This document shows positions 1 to 10,876 of a stretch of 64,000 nucleotides of DNA, piece after piece. A program made the position numbers and the translations under genes. Each line of letters opens with the position of its first letter. Position 1 is the first letter of the stretch. Under the pieces are notes generated by a model that was given only the letters and a program-made list of their open reading frames with translations, did not search any database and had not been told where the DNA came from. The DNA comes from Xylona heveae TC161 (lineage: Eukaryota; Ascomycota; Xylonomycetes; Xylonales; Xylonaceae), in assembly GCF_001619985.1 (NCBI RefSeq), contig NW_017264198.1, forward strand, positions 124,001 through 188,000, read 5' to 3'.

Positions 1-796
1 ACTGCATTCGAAGAAAGGAAAAACAGTCAGCTTTCTGGCAGAATATATCAAGCAGTACATATAATCTAGATACTTCGGTATATCGCAGACTCCATCTGAC
101 GACATGAATTTGGGTCTCAGAGGGGCAAATACGTACATGCTATTTTATTGAAGTTAGTAAGAATAAATGAGCATCAATATTGCGACAACGGGTAACTCAC
201 AAGATGATCAACTCCACTGCATTTCCAAAGGTCACGTTTAGAAGTGCTCCAACTGTGTCGCCCATCCGGCTAGCGACACTTTCAGTGGCATGTGCAAGCA
301 TGCCGGCCAATGGAATGATGGCAACGGCATTCATTGCGAAAATCACCTTCGGACTCATATTGGGAATGAAATGAACGGCTATGCCAACTGGGACAAAGAC
401 TAGGAGAACATTGACCCAGCTCGATAAGAGGACTTCTTTTGAAGCTTGAACAAAGCGTATAAGTACATTTGGCTTTTCTGGTTCAGATTCTATGGAGGAA
501 GTGACTCCTCCATCCTCGCCGGCGGGAGGCGGTGCCGGAGGTGGAAGAGTGCTCGAAGTTCCGTCCGCGACATTGTTGACAGTCGAACTCTCGTTTCCCT
601 TGTAATGATCTTTGTGCCCATTATGGTGGGAATGTGCTGTTGTGCCGTCATGATCAGGAGTAGGCAAGGTAGGGTTGCTCACGGGCAACGTGGGAAGGGG
701 AAGGTTGGAAGAATTGCTCGTCGAGGCATGAGCTTTGGATGGAGCCCAGGATCGAAGTCGGTCTAGAAGGCTCGGACTATCAGAGGAATCGTTCAT
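1..796 (-). CDS. Vacuolar Ca2+/H+ antiporter (CAX family), N-terminal part, cut by window edge
   Basis: This is the first exon of a cation/proton exchanger that would load Ca2+ into the vacuole against a proton gradient. Exon 1 is 201-796 (198 codons plus two bases). A GTGAGT donor begins at 200 and a TGCAG acceptor ends at base 2, giving a 199-base intron; the split codon becomes Phe, so the protein reads ...AVELIIF, the conserved first half of the CAX c-1 repeat (GNAVELI). Residues 1-110 are a Ser/Pro/His-rich cytosolic tail. Hydrophobic segments follow at about 125-145 and 150-170, then the SVASRMGDTVGALLNVTFGN motif. The rest of the gene lies beyond the left edge. I see the motif directly; transport of Ca2+ rather than another cation is family knowledge. 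Confidence 0.88.
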
Positions 797-2561
797 GGAT
801 ATCGATCAAAAAGGCCAGTGGGCACGAAGTGAGAGAGATGGAACGCTCCCTATGGAAGGGAAGAAGTGGTTATTGATGTAGGGGGGCGAGATGATAAGTA
901 CCCAAGTACGGGAGACCTTACGCCAAGACAGCCGTAACTGGGCGCTAACCCGAAGGGGGCAGGTTGGTGATGTGGAGAATGAAGTCAAATCCGACTTACA
1001 CATCTAGATTGGCGGTGCAGACGATTTATGACGCAGCGGTTGTAGTTGGCCCAGTCAGAATGCTCAGATGAATTGTCACTCTTTTCATGATCTATTCCCG
1101 TCGATCAATCCGTCAGGCAATAGTGAATCTTTCAAAGCGTAAGACCTTCGCTTTGTGGCATCTCTCGGAGGTAGTAGGAGGAGGTCGGCGTATCAAGCAA
1201 GAGGTCCGAGGGAATGCCACAGCTGCCAAAGGATTCAATCGCTCTCAAAAATCGAACGGGCAACTACCTGCGTTACTCTCATCCTTCTATAAAGAGAAGC
1301 ATCAAATGGATTGGCCGAGAGCAGGAGCGAAGCTCCGAAAAGCCGAAGTTTAGTGTTAACTACCTACCTACAGTAGTCATTGTTGCCTTGTCGCTACGGC
1401 TTATCATCACACAGCGCGTTCGAGATGCAACAGCGATCCGGATGATCCCCCGTCCTTGCCATCTTTGGCTAGCGCCATTTCATGACGTGGCTGTGCCATG
1501 GCAATCACAGCCACTTGTTGACACGATGACATGTCAACACGTCACAGAGAGTTGGTTAATGAGAATATTAACCTTCTTCTAGTATTTACCACACTTCAAT
1601 TGCAGTAGTTACATTACTGAAATAGTTTATATATTTTTAGAAATTACTCAATAATTAAATTGTATGAAAGGAATTATATAGTAAAGTGATACGGATTTGC
1701 AACACGCAGTACGGGGAATAACGATACGATATACAAGGATCAATGCCCCCTACCTTATGCATTTCAAACTTGTTCATAAAATAAAAGGAGATTCTAGAGA
1801 TAGAAACAACAAAGATCAAATTGAGTACAGATGCACTTTGAGTAAATAAGAGGAGCTAGACTTGCCCTCTGAAATGCGAATATTCCGTACATCATCAATT
1901 TACCATGGAAAACCGTGTAAATTGTGGCCTGTGTCTCCTCCTACAACGAAGCCGGAAATGGAGAAAACATCCACTAAAAGGATAACTTAGTCAGAAGTCC
2001 TAGATTTCATATTCGTCGCGGGATTGTAATGAAAATAGTGTTACAAATGCAAGTTTGAAATCCATACCTATAAGAAAGGGACGTATAGTAATTGCCGAGA
2101 AGGCGCCTGGGTTTGGTGGCCGATCTGTTGATCTGGCGTGGGCCGGGTCCCTTGAAAATGTCACCGCTAAGCTTTTTGATCACCACCAGTGTTACCAAAT
2201 AAGGAATTAGATAAATGATTGCTTGGCACGATTGCGCAGATCAAAGCACCCCTACTTCTGCAGGATTCAGATTAACATTGGCTTTACTCGAAGATTTGCC
2301 TTTAAATTTTCGTACACTAGTTTGAAGGAGACTTTAACTTTCAAATATGTTTTCTTCTCTTGGCATCGCTGCATGCAGTTGTCAGTGGAAGAGAGTGGCG
2401 GGAAGATAAATGTCTGTAATGACTTGAAAAGGAATTAAATCTATAGAGAGTATCAAATCTAAAAGGCTAAAGAAAATATTTACAATCCTATGCAGTCACC
2501 GGTTTCAAAATTCGCTTTAATTTGCAAGCGGCACCGATGCCATCTTTCAACCCCTACAAGC
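797..2561. other. Intergenic, upstream of the antiporter
   Basis: The stretch holds the antiporter 5' region and the downstream flank of the propeller gene. Its open frames are short, lack splice context and match nothing I recognise. The part from about 1,580 to 2,060 is AT-rich. A CTACCTACCTA run lies at 1360-1370. No gene is supported. Confidence 0.6.
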
Positions 2562-3861
2562 TTAAAAGATTGCCAGTCCCATTGCATTGGCATCAAGGCC
2601 AGGCACGGCATAGTTTTGAATCTGCTTGGCACTTCCCGGACCACCGCTAATGTCAAAGACGGCGATACTGCTCGGTGTTGTGCCATTTCCGGCACTGAGC
2701 GCCCAGATCTTGGGTCCGAGGGTCAAGAAATCAGTCATTCCCGGGTTCCAGTTTGGCGCAACGTATTCGGAGACGATGGCTCCCGTGGTCAGATTCGTCT
2801 CGACGAGACGGTTGACCAAGGCGTCGGTGATGAAGCCGGTGCCAGTAAAGGTCGAGACTTGGGCCCAGCAGGAGGCAGCTTGACCGGTCACATTTGTCTT
2901 GGCCAAGGGAGCGGCATCCAAGTGGTCTAGGTCGAGGACGACGGAACCGAAATCAGCTTGGGTGGAGAGGATGAGGTTCTTAGTTCCAGGAATGACGGCG
3001 GATCCGAATTCAGCACCGAGACCAGGAGGCTTGTGTTCCTTTCCGGTCACGGAAATGCGACCATCGGTGACAGGATAGGTTGTGACGAAACCGGTGTGGT
3101 TTGCGTTGCCGTTGCCCTTGGCGGTGAGAACGAGCAAAGACTCATCTGCATTGAAGAGCAGGTCGCCAACGGTATTCAGAGGACCCGTTGGAGGGTTCGT
3201 CTGGCCAAGCTCGAGCGGACGAAGCGCGTCGAATTCCCCAAGGCCAAAGTAGTCGTCGAAGCTGGCGCAGGAAACACCGGCGGTCACTCCAGTGTTGGCC
3301 ACGCAGACCTTCTTGTTGGTCAAGGATGCGGCAATCGAGGTGGGGAAATCGCCGTTTGAGCTTTGCTTGCCAAGCGGCAAGAGCTCCGTGGGGTTCTTGG
3401 GATTGATGGCAAACATGGAGACCGTGCCTGAGCCTGCATTGACGTTGAAAAGGAACTAGAGGGAAAGAAGGTTAGTTGTTTTGATGGTTCCATACTTGGA
3501 CGCCCAAGTTACAAGCACTTACGTTTCCAACAACTCGGACACTATCTTGCACAGAAAGAGCATCTGGAACATTGGGAGCGCCGGTCATGGGATTGACCAA
3601 GTTGCCACCACTGCCTCCGGTGCTGGTGTAAACTGCGCCTGACAGGGTGCCATCGTGGGCAATGGGAATTGCAACGATTGAATTGTTTGCCTTGTTGGTC
3701 ATGAGGTAAAGGACCTTTTGTTCCTCCCCGAAACCAACGCTAGGGGAGGCGCTCGCCGGCCAGGCACCCACACTCGGTTTCTCAATCGCGCGCGACTGAG
3801 CAAACCCAGCGAAAAGCAAAGTTGCGGAGAAAAATTTGAAGAGATTGCTTGATTGGACCAT
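2562..3861 (-). CDS. Secreted 3-carboxymuconate cyclase-like beta-propeller protein
   Basis: Two exons, 3523-3861 and 2562-3455, are joined over a 67-base intron (GTAAGT donor at 3522, CTAG acceptor ending at 3456), giving 410 residues in phase. The first 25 residues form a clear signal peptide ending near QSRA. The remainder is made of repeated blade-like units with the pattern of the lactonase/3-carboxymuconate cyclase family (seven-bladed propeller), for example LYLMTNKANNSIVAIPI and GDLLFNADESLLVLTAKG. Relatives include cell-wall antigens such as Sporothrix gp60-70; enzymatic activity of the secreted fungal forms is doubtful, so a surface or adhesive role is as likely as lactone hydrolysis. 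Several N-glycosylation sequons (NVT, NLT, NGT) fit secretion. Confidence 0.85.
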
Positions 3862-3989
3862 CTTGAATGCGGAAAAAGAAAGATAAAAAAGAATGAAGTC
3901 TAAGAACGTTTGCTAATATTCAAAGAACAGCAAATAATGAGAGATGAGATGCTGATGGGAAAACAGGATCATTGCATACATCGACCCTG

Positions 3990-3997
3990 TATTTATA
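3990..3997 (-). promoter_or_regulatory. TATA-like box of the propeller gene
   Basis: Read on the minus strand the sequence is TATAAATA, about 130 bases before the ATG at 3861. This is normal spacing for a fungal core promoter with a short leader. Confidence 0.5.
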
Positions 3998-4995
3998 CAT
4001 GAATTCTTCGTAGCTCTGGAGAATTTGAGATAAGAGACATTGCCGTCAGTCGATTCATTGCACGCCACAAAGTGTTAATTTCCATATTAGCAGGTCTAAT
4101 TTGACTCTAAAAGATTTGAAATAAAAAAAATCAGCTCAATTGACGGCGGTAGGAATTTGGAATTCATGGTTTTATTTAGAGACCCTTTTTCCAGCCTGCT
4201 GATTGGGTGTGTACTGCCCGTCATGGAATCGCGTGCTGTATTTGTTGGTCTGGGAGTTATTTGTCAATTAGGGTGGCCCACAGGGGTTCATCAAAGGACT
4301 ACTCGTAGTTAGCGCGAGTTTGCTGATTAGGCTGTTCATATAATGATCGTGAGCTTCGCCGAAGTTTCCTGGGTTGTCGCCGAATGTTGACTGATCCACG
4401 AACGTGGAGATTCATCAGCGACGCCGTTTAGATAAGCAAGATGAGCCCATGCGGTTAAGATGGGGACACGGAACCTCAATAACCGAGCCTCGGGAGTTAT
4501 TCCGTTCATGTTCCGCGGTTCGTACAAAGACACTCTGAGTGCAATCGGAGAGGGGAAATGCCAGATCGGATGAATACCTGTCATGATGAATTTACCAGTT
4601 TCATTCTTTGACCTGTGACCGTGCAAGGAGAATTTTATGGGCATGAAGTGGGACAATGGCTGGCATCATCGTCATCATTATTGGGTCCCGTACCAAGCAA
4701 TTTACCGAGTCAGGTACCTGTAAGGGGCGGAGAGCCAGGTGCCCGGCCCGGTAATTAGTTGGACATTTGTTTACTCATCCATAGAAAATATAATACTTTT
4801 GTACCATGCTTAACGAATAAGCAATTGTTGGTCTACACCTTTTTGAGCCAACAGTAACACGGCTGTTTCACGTATACATGATCTCTAAGCAAGCAAACGT
4901 TGACAAATGAAGATCTGCTGGGTTAGAGTAATCATTCTTTTAAACACTGAACAAGACGTTTCTCATCATGGCTTTGATTCTTCCGGTGGCTCGAA

Positions 4996-5003
4996 TATAT
5001 AAA
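4996..5003 (+). promoter_or_regulatory. TATA box of the old yellow enzyme gene
   Basis: TATATAAA lies about 190 bases before the ATG at 5194 and is followed by a CT-rich leader stretch, as in many strongly inducible fungal genes. Confidence 0.55.
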
Positions 5004-5193
5004 ACTCGTCTTCTCCTCGCCCCATTGTGCCTTCTCTAGACCAGTTAAATCACTCTCAATTCAGACAACAGCATTTCGGACCATAGAATAGCACGAAATA
5101 ACGTTCCAATTTCTCCATTGTTCGTGGACCTCGCTTAGAACATCAAAATACAAAAATTCTACAACACTCTACAACAGGCGCAAATTATACAAA

Positions 5194-6303
5194 ATGTCCG
5201 GAGCAGCAGCACCACTTTTCTCGCCCCTCAAGGTGGGACGGATGAACCTCAAGCAACGAGTAGTCCTTGCCCCACTGACTCGGTTCCGCGCGGATGAGAA
5301 TCACACCCACACCGACCTGGCCGTCAAATACTACGATCAACGCTCTTCCACACCCGGCACTCTTCTCATCACGGAAGCAACCTTTATCGCCGCAAGAGCT
5401 GGTTTGTACAAACAAGCACCTGGAATCTGGAGCAAGGAACAGATTGCGGCCTGGAGAAAGGTTACCGATAAAGTTCACGCCAATGGTTCTTACATCTACG
5501 TGCAACTATGGGCTCTCGGCCGAGTTGCCGACCCCCAACTTCTCAAGGACACTACTGGCGCAGACGTGGTCTCTGCTTCTGATATCCCTGTCGCGGAAGG
5601 TGCGACTAAGCCTCGACCCTTGACCGTGGAGGAAATCAAGGAGTTCATCTCTGCCTACGAAGCCGCAGCTCGCAATGCGCTCGAGGCCGGCTTTGACGGC
5701 GTCGAACTCCACGCCGCTAATGGCTACCTGCCGGATCAATTTCTCCAAGACCTTTCCAACAACCGCACCGATGCCTATGGCGGAAGCATCGAGAACCGCG
5801 CTCGCTTTATTCTTGAGGTCATTGAGAAGCTGGTCTCTGTCGTGGGCCAGGATCGCGTCGGAATCCGTCTTTCGCCTTGGTCCATTTACCAGAACATGGG
5901 CATGAAGGACCCGGTTCCACAGTTTAGCTATGTCGTCGAGCAACTTGCCCAGAAACACCCCCATCTCGCCTATATCCATGCTGTCGAAAGCAGAGTCGAT
6001 GGAAGTGATGACACTGCCAAACTCAGAGCTCACGCGCAACTTGACTTTATCCGTAAAATATGGGGAGATGACAAGGTCCTGATGCGTGCCGGTGGATATG
6101 ATCGCGACTCTGCTCTCAAGATCACTGAGGCCGAGCCCAATACGCTGGTCGCAGTGGGACGGTACTTTACTTCCAACCCGGATCTGCCCCGACGATGGAA
6201 GCAGAATGTTGCGCTGGAGCCGTACAACCGCGCGGTATTCTATGCCCAAGGCCAGGCAGAAGGATACGCGGATTACAAGATGGTTACCGAAGTCGAAGCT
6301 TGA
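5194..6303 (+). CDS. Old yellow enzyme family flavoprotein (NADPH:enone oxidoreductase)
   Basis: An intronless gene of 369 residues. It would bind FMN in a TIM barrel and reduce activated C=C bonds of enones or quinones with NADPH. The start ATG has a good context (CAAAATGTC). Diagnostic residues are in place: Thr29 in APLTRFRA, Gln104 in VQLWALGR, the His173/Asn176/Tyr178 triad in ELHAANGYL, and YGGSIENRARF just after it. The end (residues 318-350) carries the FMN-phosphate loop and GRYFTSNPDLPRR. Length is close to yeast OYE1 (400) and to fungal homologues. It faces the propeller gene across a shared upstream region. The natural substrate cannot be read from sequence; stress defence and specialised metabolism are both possible. 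Confidence 0.93.
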   Translation: MSGAAAPLFSPLKVGRMNLKQRVVLAPLTRFRADENHTHTDLAVKYYDQRSSTPGTLLITEATFIAARAGLYKQAPGIWSKEQIAAWRKVTDKVHANGSYIYVQLWALGRVADPQLLKDTTGADVVSASDIPVAEGATKPRPLTVEEIKEFISAYEAAARNALEAGFDGVELHAANGYLPDQFLQDLSNNRTDAYGGSIENRARFILEVIEKLVSVVGQDRVGIRLSPWSIYQNMGMKDPVPQFSYVVEQLAQKHPHLAYIHAVESRVDGSDDTAKLRAHAQLDFIRKIWGDDKVLMRAGGYDRDSALKITEAEPNTLVAVGRYFTSNPDLPRRWKQNVALEPYNRAVFYAQGQAEGYADYKMVTEVEA

Positions 6304-9300
6304 TCGATGACACTTTTTCCTTTTGATATAGACTTAGATTATGTTGTTAGCTTTTACGAGTAGCGATTTTTGTGTTTCGTGTCCACTGCTTTTATATAGA
6401 GCTAGTATGTATTGAACAATTTGAGGATGATGAGATCTAAAGTATAACTACTATAATAGACACTTAATAACCCACATCCGTGGCGATCTCCCTTTACTTG
6501 TGCACAACCTAGACCCTTGCTCAATAGTCCATATTAATACAGACCCTGACAAGAGGTGCCAGGGACTAAAGATTCGAATGACATCCGTTACCCAACCAAG
6601 GGACGGCCCGATTATGTGATCCAATACCTTTTCTGCAGCATTCATGCCTTTGTTGGGAGACACGTGCGGTATGTGAAGCTAAGTCCTCTGTACTTGTTGG
6701 ATCCTCGGCTCGGCAATCTTGATTGGAATCTCCTTGCCTACACGAGACCCATGATCGTTGTCTATCCAGAAGATTTCCGCTCAGAATAGTATGAAGATAT
6801 ATATGGTGACTTTTACAAACTTATCAAACATTACGTAAAGGAACTGGGTAAACAATTGTCCCGAAAGTTATTCAAAGCGGAGCGACCGGAGAGGCGGTTC
6901 GGTTCGCCTTTTCAGGAGAGAAAACTGCCGAAGCATAGAGTGATTGGAACGCTGTTTCGGCAAAAGACTGCTTAGGTTTGCATAACCTTACATAAACCTT
7001 GCATGAGCTTGCATGAATATATTATTTATGCACCATCCTAAAGGCACCGAGGCAACCAGACACGCGGCAGCTGCGAGAGAAACGGGTCTCGTGTCTCAGC
7101 CCGTGCATTATCAAGTCTGGTTGGTAATATAGCTTTACGGAGTAGCTCAAGTTACGGAGTTTACGGATTGTCTTGAAGACCTCTCAGATCTCCTGTTCCT
7201 TCCAAGACCTTCTGACCAATGCTCATTGAGAATTCGGTGGAAATCAAGGCATGGGTAAAGGGGAAAATATGAGCTGTTTGCTTGGAACAAGAGAGCTAAC
7301 GTAGAGGAAAGCAGAGAGTGAGAGCACGGACACTTGCAGCACGAGCAGCAGCTCGAGCGCGAGAGCGGGCCTTTTAGACGGTTCAGATGATCGCTTGATT
7401 CATCATGTCAGCACCGGCCCGACACCATTTTTGAGCTTGGGCCTTGCTCCACACGCGCGATTCCGTCGGACCACTGATCAACTCGCAAACTTTGCTCAAT
7501 TTCTTGATTTTCCCTCCATGTGTCTCAAACGTGCTCGAAATTTTGGCCAGTCTACGATTGAAACATTAGGAGTTGTGAGCTGAGAAGCAAAGACGATGGT
7601 GAAAGCTAATTCGAATGATCTGTAAAAACGGTCGTCTGCCGTTCTATTTGCAGCCTTTTCTACTTTTGGCGCTTTTGGTGCCAAAGGGTCCAGTGGAGCC
7701 GACGGCGTGTCGTTCCGGCTAGCACTTCCGCTTTGTACCAATAATGGCGAACAAACAGGCCAGGCTCATCGCGATCCCTCAAGGCCCGCTTCAGCTCTTG
7801 GATGCGGCAGAGTATAGAGTAACTGTCTGTTCTAGAGGAGCCATTGAAACTTCAAGTTCTCATTCAGGATTGAGTTTCAATTCGGTCTCGCCAACCAACA
7901 CATGTGTGATCTTTAACACAAACCTCTTTTCGCAATATTTTAGCTGGCCGCAGGAGTCCAAATACGAGCGAGAGTCTCATCCTGAAGATTACGCAACGAC
8001 AATAGACTGAAGTTCATGTCTTGGCCGTAGAATTCGACAGAAGGCTGATGACCATCTATGACAGCGTTGTCCTCCCCGGCGGCCTCCTTTTGGGTCGTTA
8101 TACCTTTGTAGTGAAAATAGAATACTTTACCGAACAATAAAGTTCCATATGTAGGGACCGAGGCAGAAATTCTACTGGGGGGAGGTGCAATATTATCACC
8201 ATCGGCTCACATATCTGACAGGGTCAAAGTGCGCCATCGGCATCGTAGTGGGTACGCTCGTGCTCTTTTGATGGATCCCTTCCCCCCTCCCCTCTTTCTG
8301 ACCATACGACAGTCATAGATCCCACTTGTTGCTCTAGTCTCCGGGCAAGGGTGGGACTGCTTGTGGGAAAGGAACGAGAAAGTCAGGGCGAGGAAAGGTT
8401 ATGGCTCGGCCCATGGTGGACCAGGCTTCGGTTATCACATAGCGACCTCTGCAGTAATCTGCGCTAAACCATCCCGCTATGGGCAGCGGCGGCCACACCT
8501 GTTTCGGTAAAGCACGAAAAGAGGTGGTTGGTGGTCGTTTTGACTCGTCACAGAATTGCAAACAGAGAGACTACCGTAGTATCCAATTCAACCTGTCTTT
8601 ACTCGCGTTTCTGTTTGCCTCTCTCTGAGTAAACGAGGAGGGACTAAAAGATAGAAGCGCATGACTGTGCCTACCCGAAACATGTCTCAACGGGTATCCG
8701 AGCAGGCTCGAAAGTTGTGACAAACGAATTATCGTGCGAGAGAACGAAGAATCATTCAAGGGAAGAAAGAAAAAAAGACGACAGAAGAGGGAAGAAGGAT
8801 GATAGGTCGGCAAGTGCCTTGACTACCCACGCTCTTTCGCTCCACCAAATGGAGCGTCCTGCACGTACTATAAACCCACCTTTTAGTGGAGCCCTGTTCA
8901 CCATGCACCCCCGTTCGACCCCTTGGCCTCGTTCTGCCCCCAGTCCTTTGGCTTGACCCTCACCCCACCCTCTTCCTCATGCAACTCATTTACGGCCAAG
9001 CAACGGAACAATAATGACGATCTACTCTTGAAGACTTTCCTTCCATGCAGGTCACCGTTTTGGTGTCTCGGCCAGCCCGGCTTCTTTTGGCTTCTCAACG
9101 GAGCTATGTTAGTTTGCGGCATCTGCTAAAAGATACGCCGACGCAATGTCCCCCTTCGCGGCAACATTGCAGCGCAGAGCACGCGCTCCTGGAGTCCACT
9201 AAGGGACTGTCATGGTTGTCGACTATTTAGACCTCAGACCTCCTGCGAGCTTCAGTGTCCTGTCCATGATGGCCATTTTGGTTGTTCCTCTATCCGTTCA

Positions 9301-9333
9301 TTTCTTACACTCGTTTTGAGTTCGTTGGCGGCC
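6304..9333. other. 3 kb intergenic region
   Basis: I see no supported gene. Frames are short and match nothing known. A TATAAA at 8869-8874 followed by CT-rich sequence may be the distal core promoter of the glycosyltransferase gene, which would then have a leader of roughly 430 bases. The rest looks unconstrained. Confidence 0.5.
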
Positions 9334-10876
9334 ATGTCTTCTTACGGTCAACTTTTCATATTACTCTGGTACGTCTTTATCTGCCTGCAATTGCCATGGG
9401 CATCTGTCACGGAATAGAGTGTATCTTTTACAGCGAAAAATTTACTTGTCGTCCGGTCACTGTGCCATATTATTTTTCTAATCAAGTCGTGGGGTTATTT
9501 TCCAGGTTGTATCGTTATGTGCGATTAATCGTCAATTGCATTTCCCATTGGACATTCAAGCCTATTCCCCTACCCAACGAGCCCACCTTGACGTCTCAGG
9601 ATGTCACCATTATCATACCCACCATCGATGGAGATGGCGAAGAATTGCGCCAAACGATTCGCTCTTGTTTGCAAACCGAGCCATTCGAGATCATTCTCGT
9701 GACCATTGATGCAAATCTCAAGCGTGCAATGCAAATGGTCATGACCATGCCAACCTCCCGCATTCGCGTCCTCAGCGTCGCCCATGCAAATAAGCGGAGG
9801 CAGATGTGCCACGCAATCCCGGAAGTCACCACTAAGATCACTCTCTTCGCCGATGATGACGTGACGTGGCCACGCCAGATTCTGGAGTGGATTCTAGCTC
9901 CCTTTGAGCTGCCCGAGTACGGCGGCGTGGGAACGTGTCAGAGATTACGCCGGGCAGAAAGCCCAGACTGGTCTACGCGGATATGGAACTTTCTTGGAGC
10001 CATTTACCTCGAGCGAAGAAACTTTGACATCTCAGCGACCACGCACCTGGATGGCGGTATCCCCTGTTTGTCTGGTAGAACAGTTGCTTATCGGACCCAC
10101 ATTCTACAAGACCCTGCCTTCACCTACGGCTTCACTCACGAGTACTGGCTTCAAAAGTTCCAGTTGAATGCTGATGATGACAACTTCATCACTCGCTGGA
10201 TGCTTTCTCATGGCTGGAAAACCATGGTTCAGTACTGTAAAGATGCTGAACTCCGGACCACCCTGGAGGACAATCCTCGGTTTCTGAAGCAATGTTTACG
10301 CTGGTCTCGCAGTAACTGGAGAAGCAATCTTAAAAGCATGTTTTACGAGGGCTATGTTTGGACGTGAGTTTACCCTGGCCGATATCCGGAAACCACTCTT
10401 GTCCGTAGCTAACACGGGATGGAAACAGCAAACAGCCGTGGAGCACCTATGCTATTCACCTCCCGACTCTCACCGCCTGCGCCATCGTGTGGGACCCAAT
10501 GCTCATTTATCTTTGCTACCGAGCCACGGAAGGCTGGTCCAACAGAACACAGTTCCTCGCAATAGGCACCCTACTCGCCTGGATGTTTCTGAGTAAATCC
10601 ATCAAGCTGATCGGACATTTTGTTCGCTATCCAGAGGATATTGTACTTCTCCCTGTTTCGATGCTTTTTGGGTATTTTCATTCGTTTATCAAGCTTTATG
10701 CGTTTTTAACGTTGAATGTGGTGAGTGATGAGACTAGCAGACACCACGAGAAAAATACTGATAATTTTATGTAGACTACATGGGGTAGTCGAGAAGGAGC
10801 TGATACAGACGATGCCTACCGTATGATACGGTTGAACCAAGCGGAACTCGAAAAGCAATTGATATACAATTCCTGA
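9334..10876 (+). CDS. Family 2 polysaccharide synthase (Cps1 / hyaluronan-synthase-like)
   Basis: Four exons: 9334-9368, 9506-10363, 10429-10720, 10775-10876, total 428 residues; every junction keeps phase. The short first exon supplies MSSYGQLFILLW, which runs into LYRYVRLIVNCI to complete an N-terminal membrane segment, typical of fungal Cps1 proteins. Catalytic features of processive GT2 enzymes are present: IIIPTIDGDGE at about 47-56, a DDD at 128-130, GGIPCLSGRT at 195-204, and QCLRW (QxxRW) at 274-278. The C-terminal part has three or more membrane spans. The enzyme would sit in the plasma membrane, polymerise a UDP-sugar and export the chain. An unspliced reading from the next in-frame ATG near 9396 is possible but would lose the usual N-terminus. 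Confidence 0.85.

Larger units (their letters stand above)
3862..5193. other. Divergent promoter region between propeller gene and old yellow enzyme
   Basis: A 1.3 kb spacer separates two divergently transcribed genes, each with its own TATA-like box near its end. The only longer frame (4336-4656, minus) has no recognisable domain and lies in the middle of the shared upstream region, so I do not call it. Confidence 0.6.

Noticed and set aside
1360-1370. CTACCTACC-type motif here, at 43714-43721 and at 63355-63364, considered as a shared regulatory site.
   Set aside because: Too short and common in filamentous ascomycete intergenic DNA to support a claim.
4336-4656. 106-codon minus-strand frame in the divergent promoter.
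   Set aside because: No domain, no splice partner, and position within a regulatory spacer.
5506-6249. 247-codon minus-strand frame over the old yellow enzyme gene.
   Set aside because: Antisense shadow of a clear enzyme; no domain of its own.
9282-9505. N-terminal frame of the glycosyltransferase beginning at a TTG codon.
   Set aside because: No ATG at its start and an N-terminus unlike the family; splicing from 9334-9368 explains the gene better.
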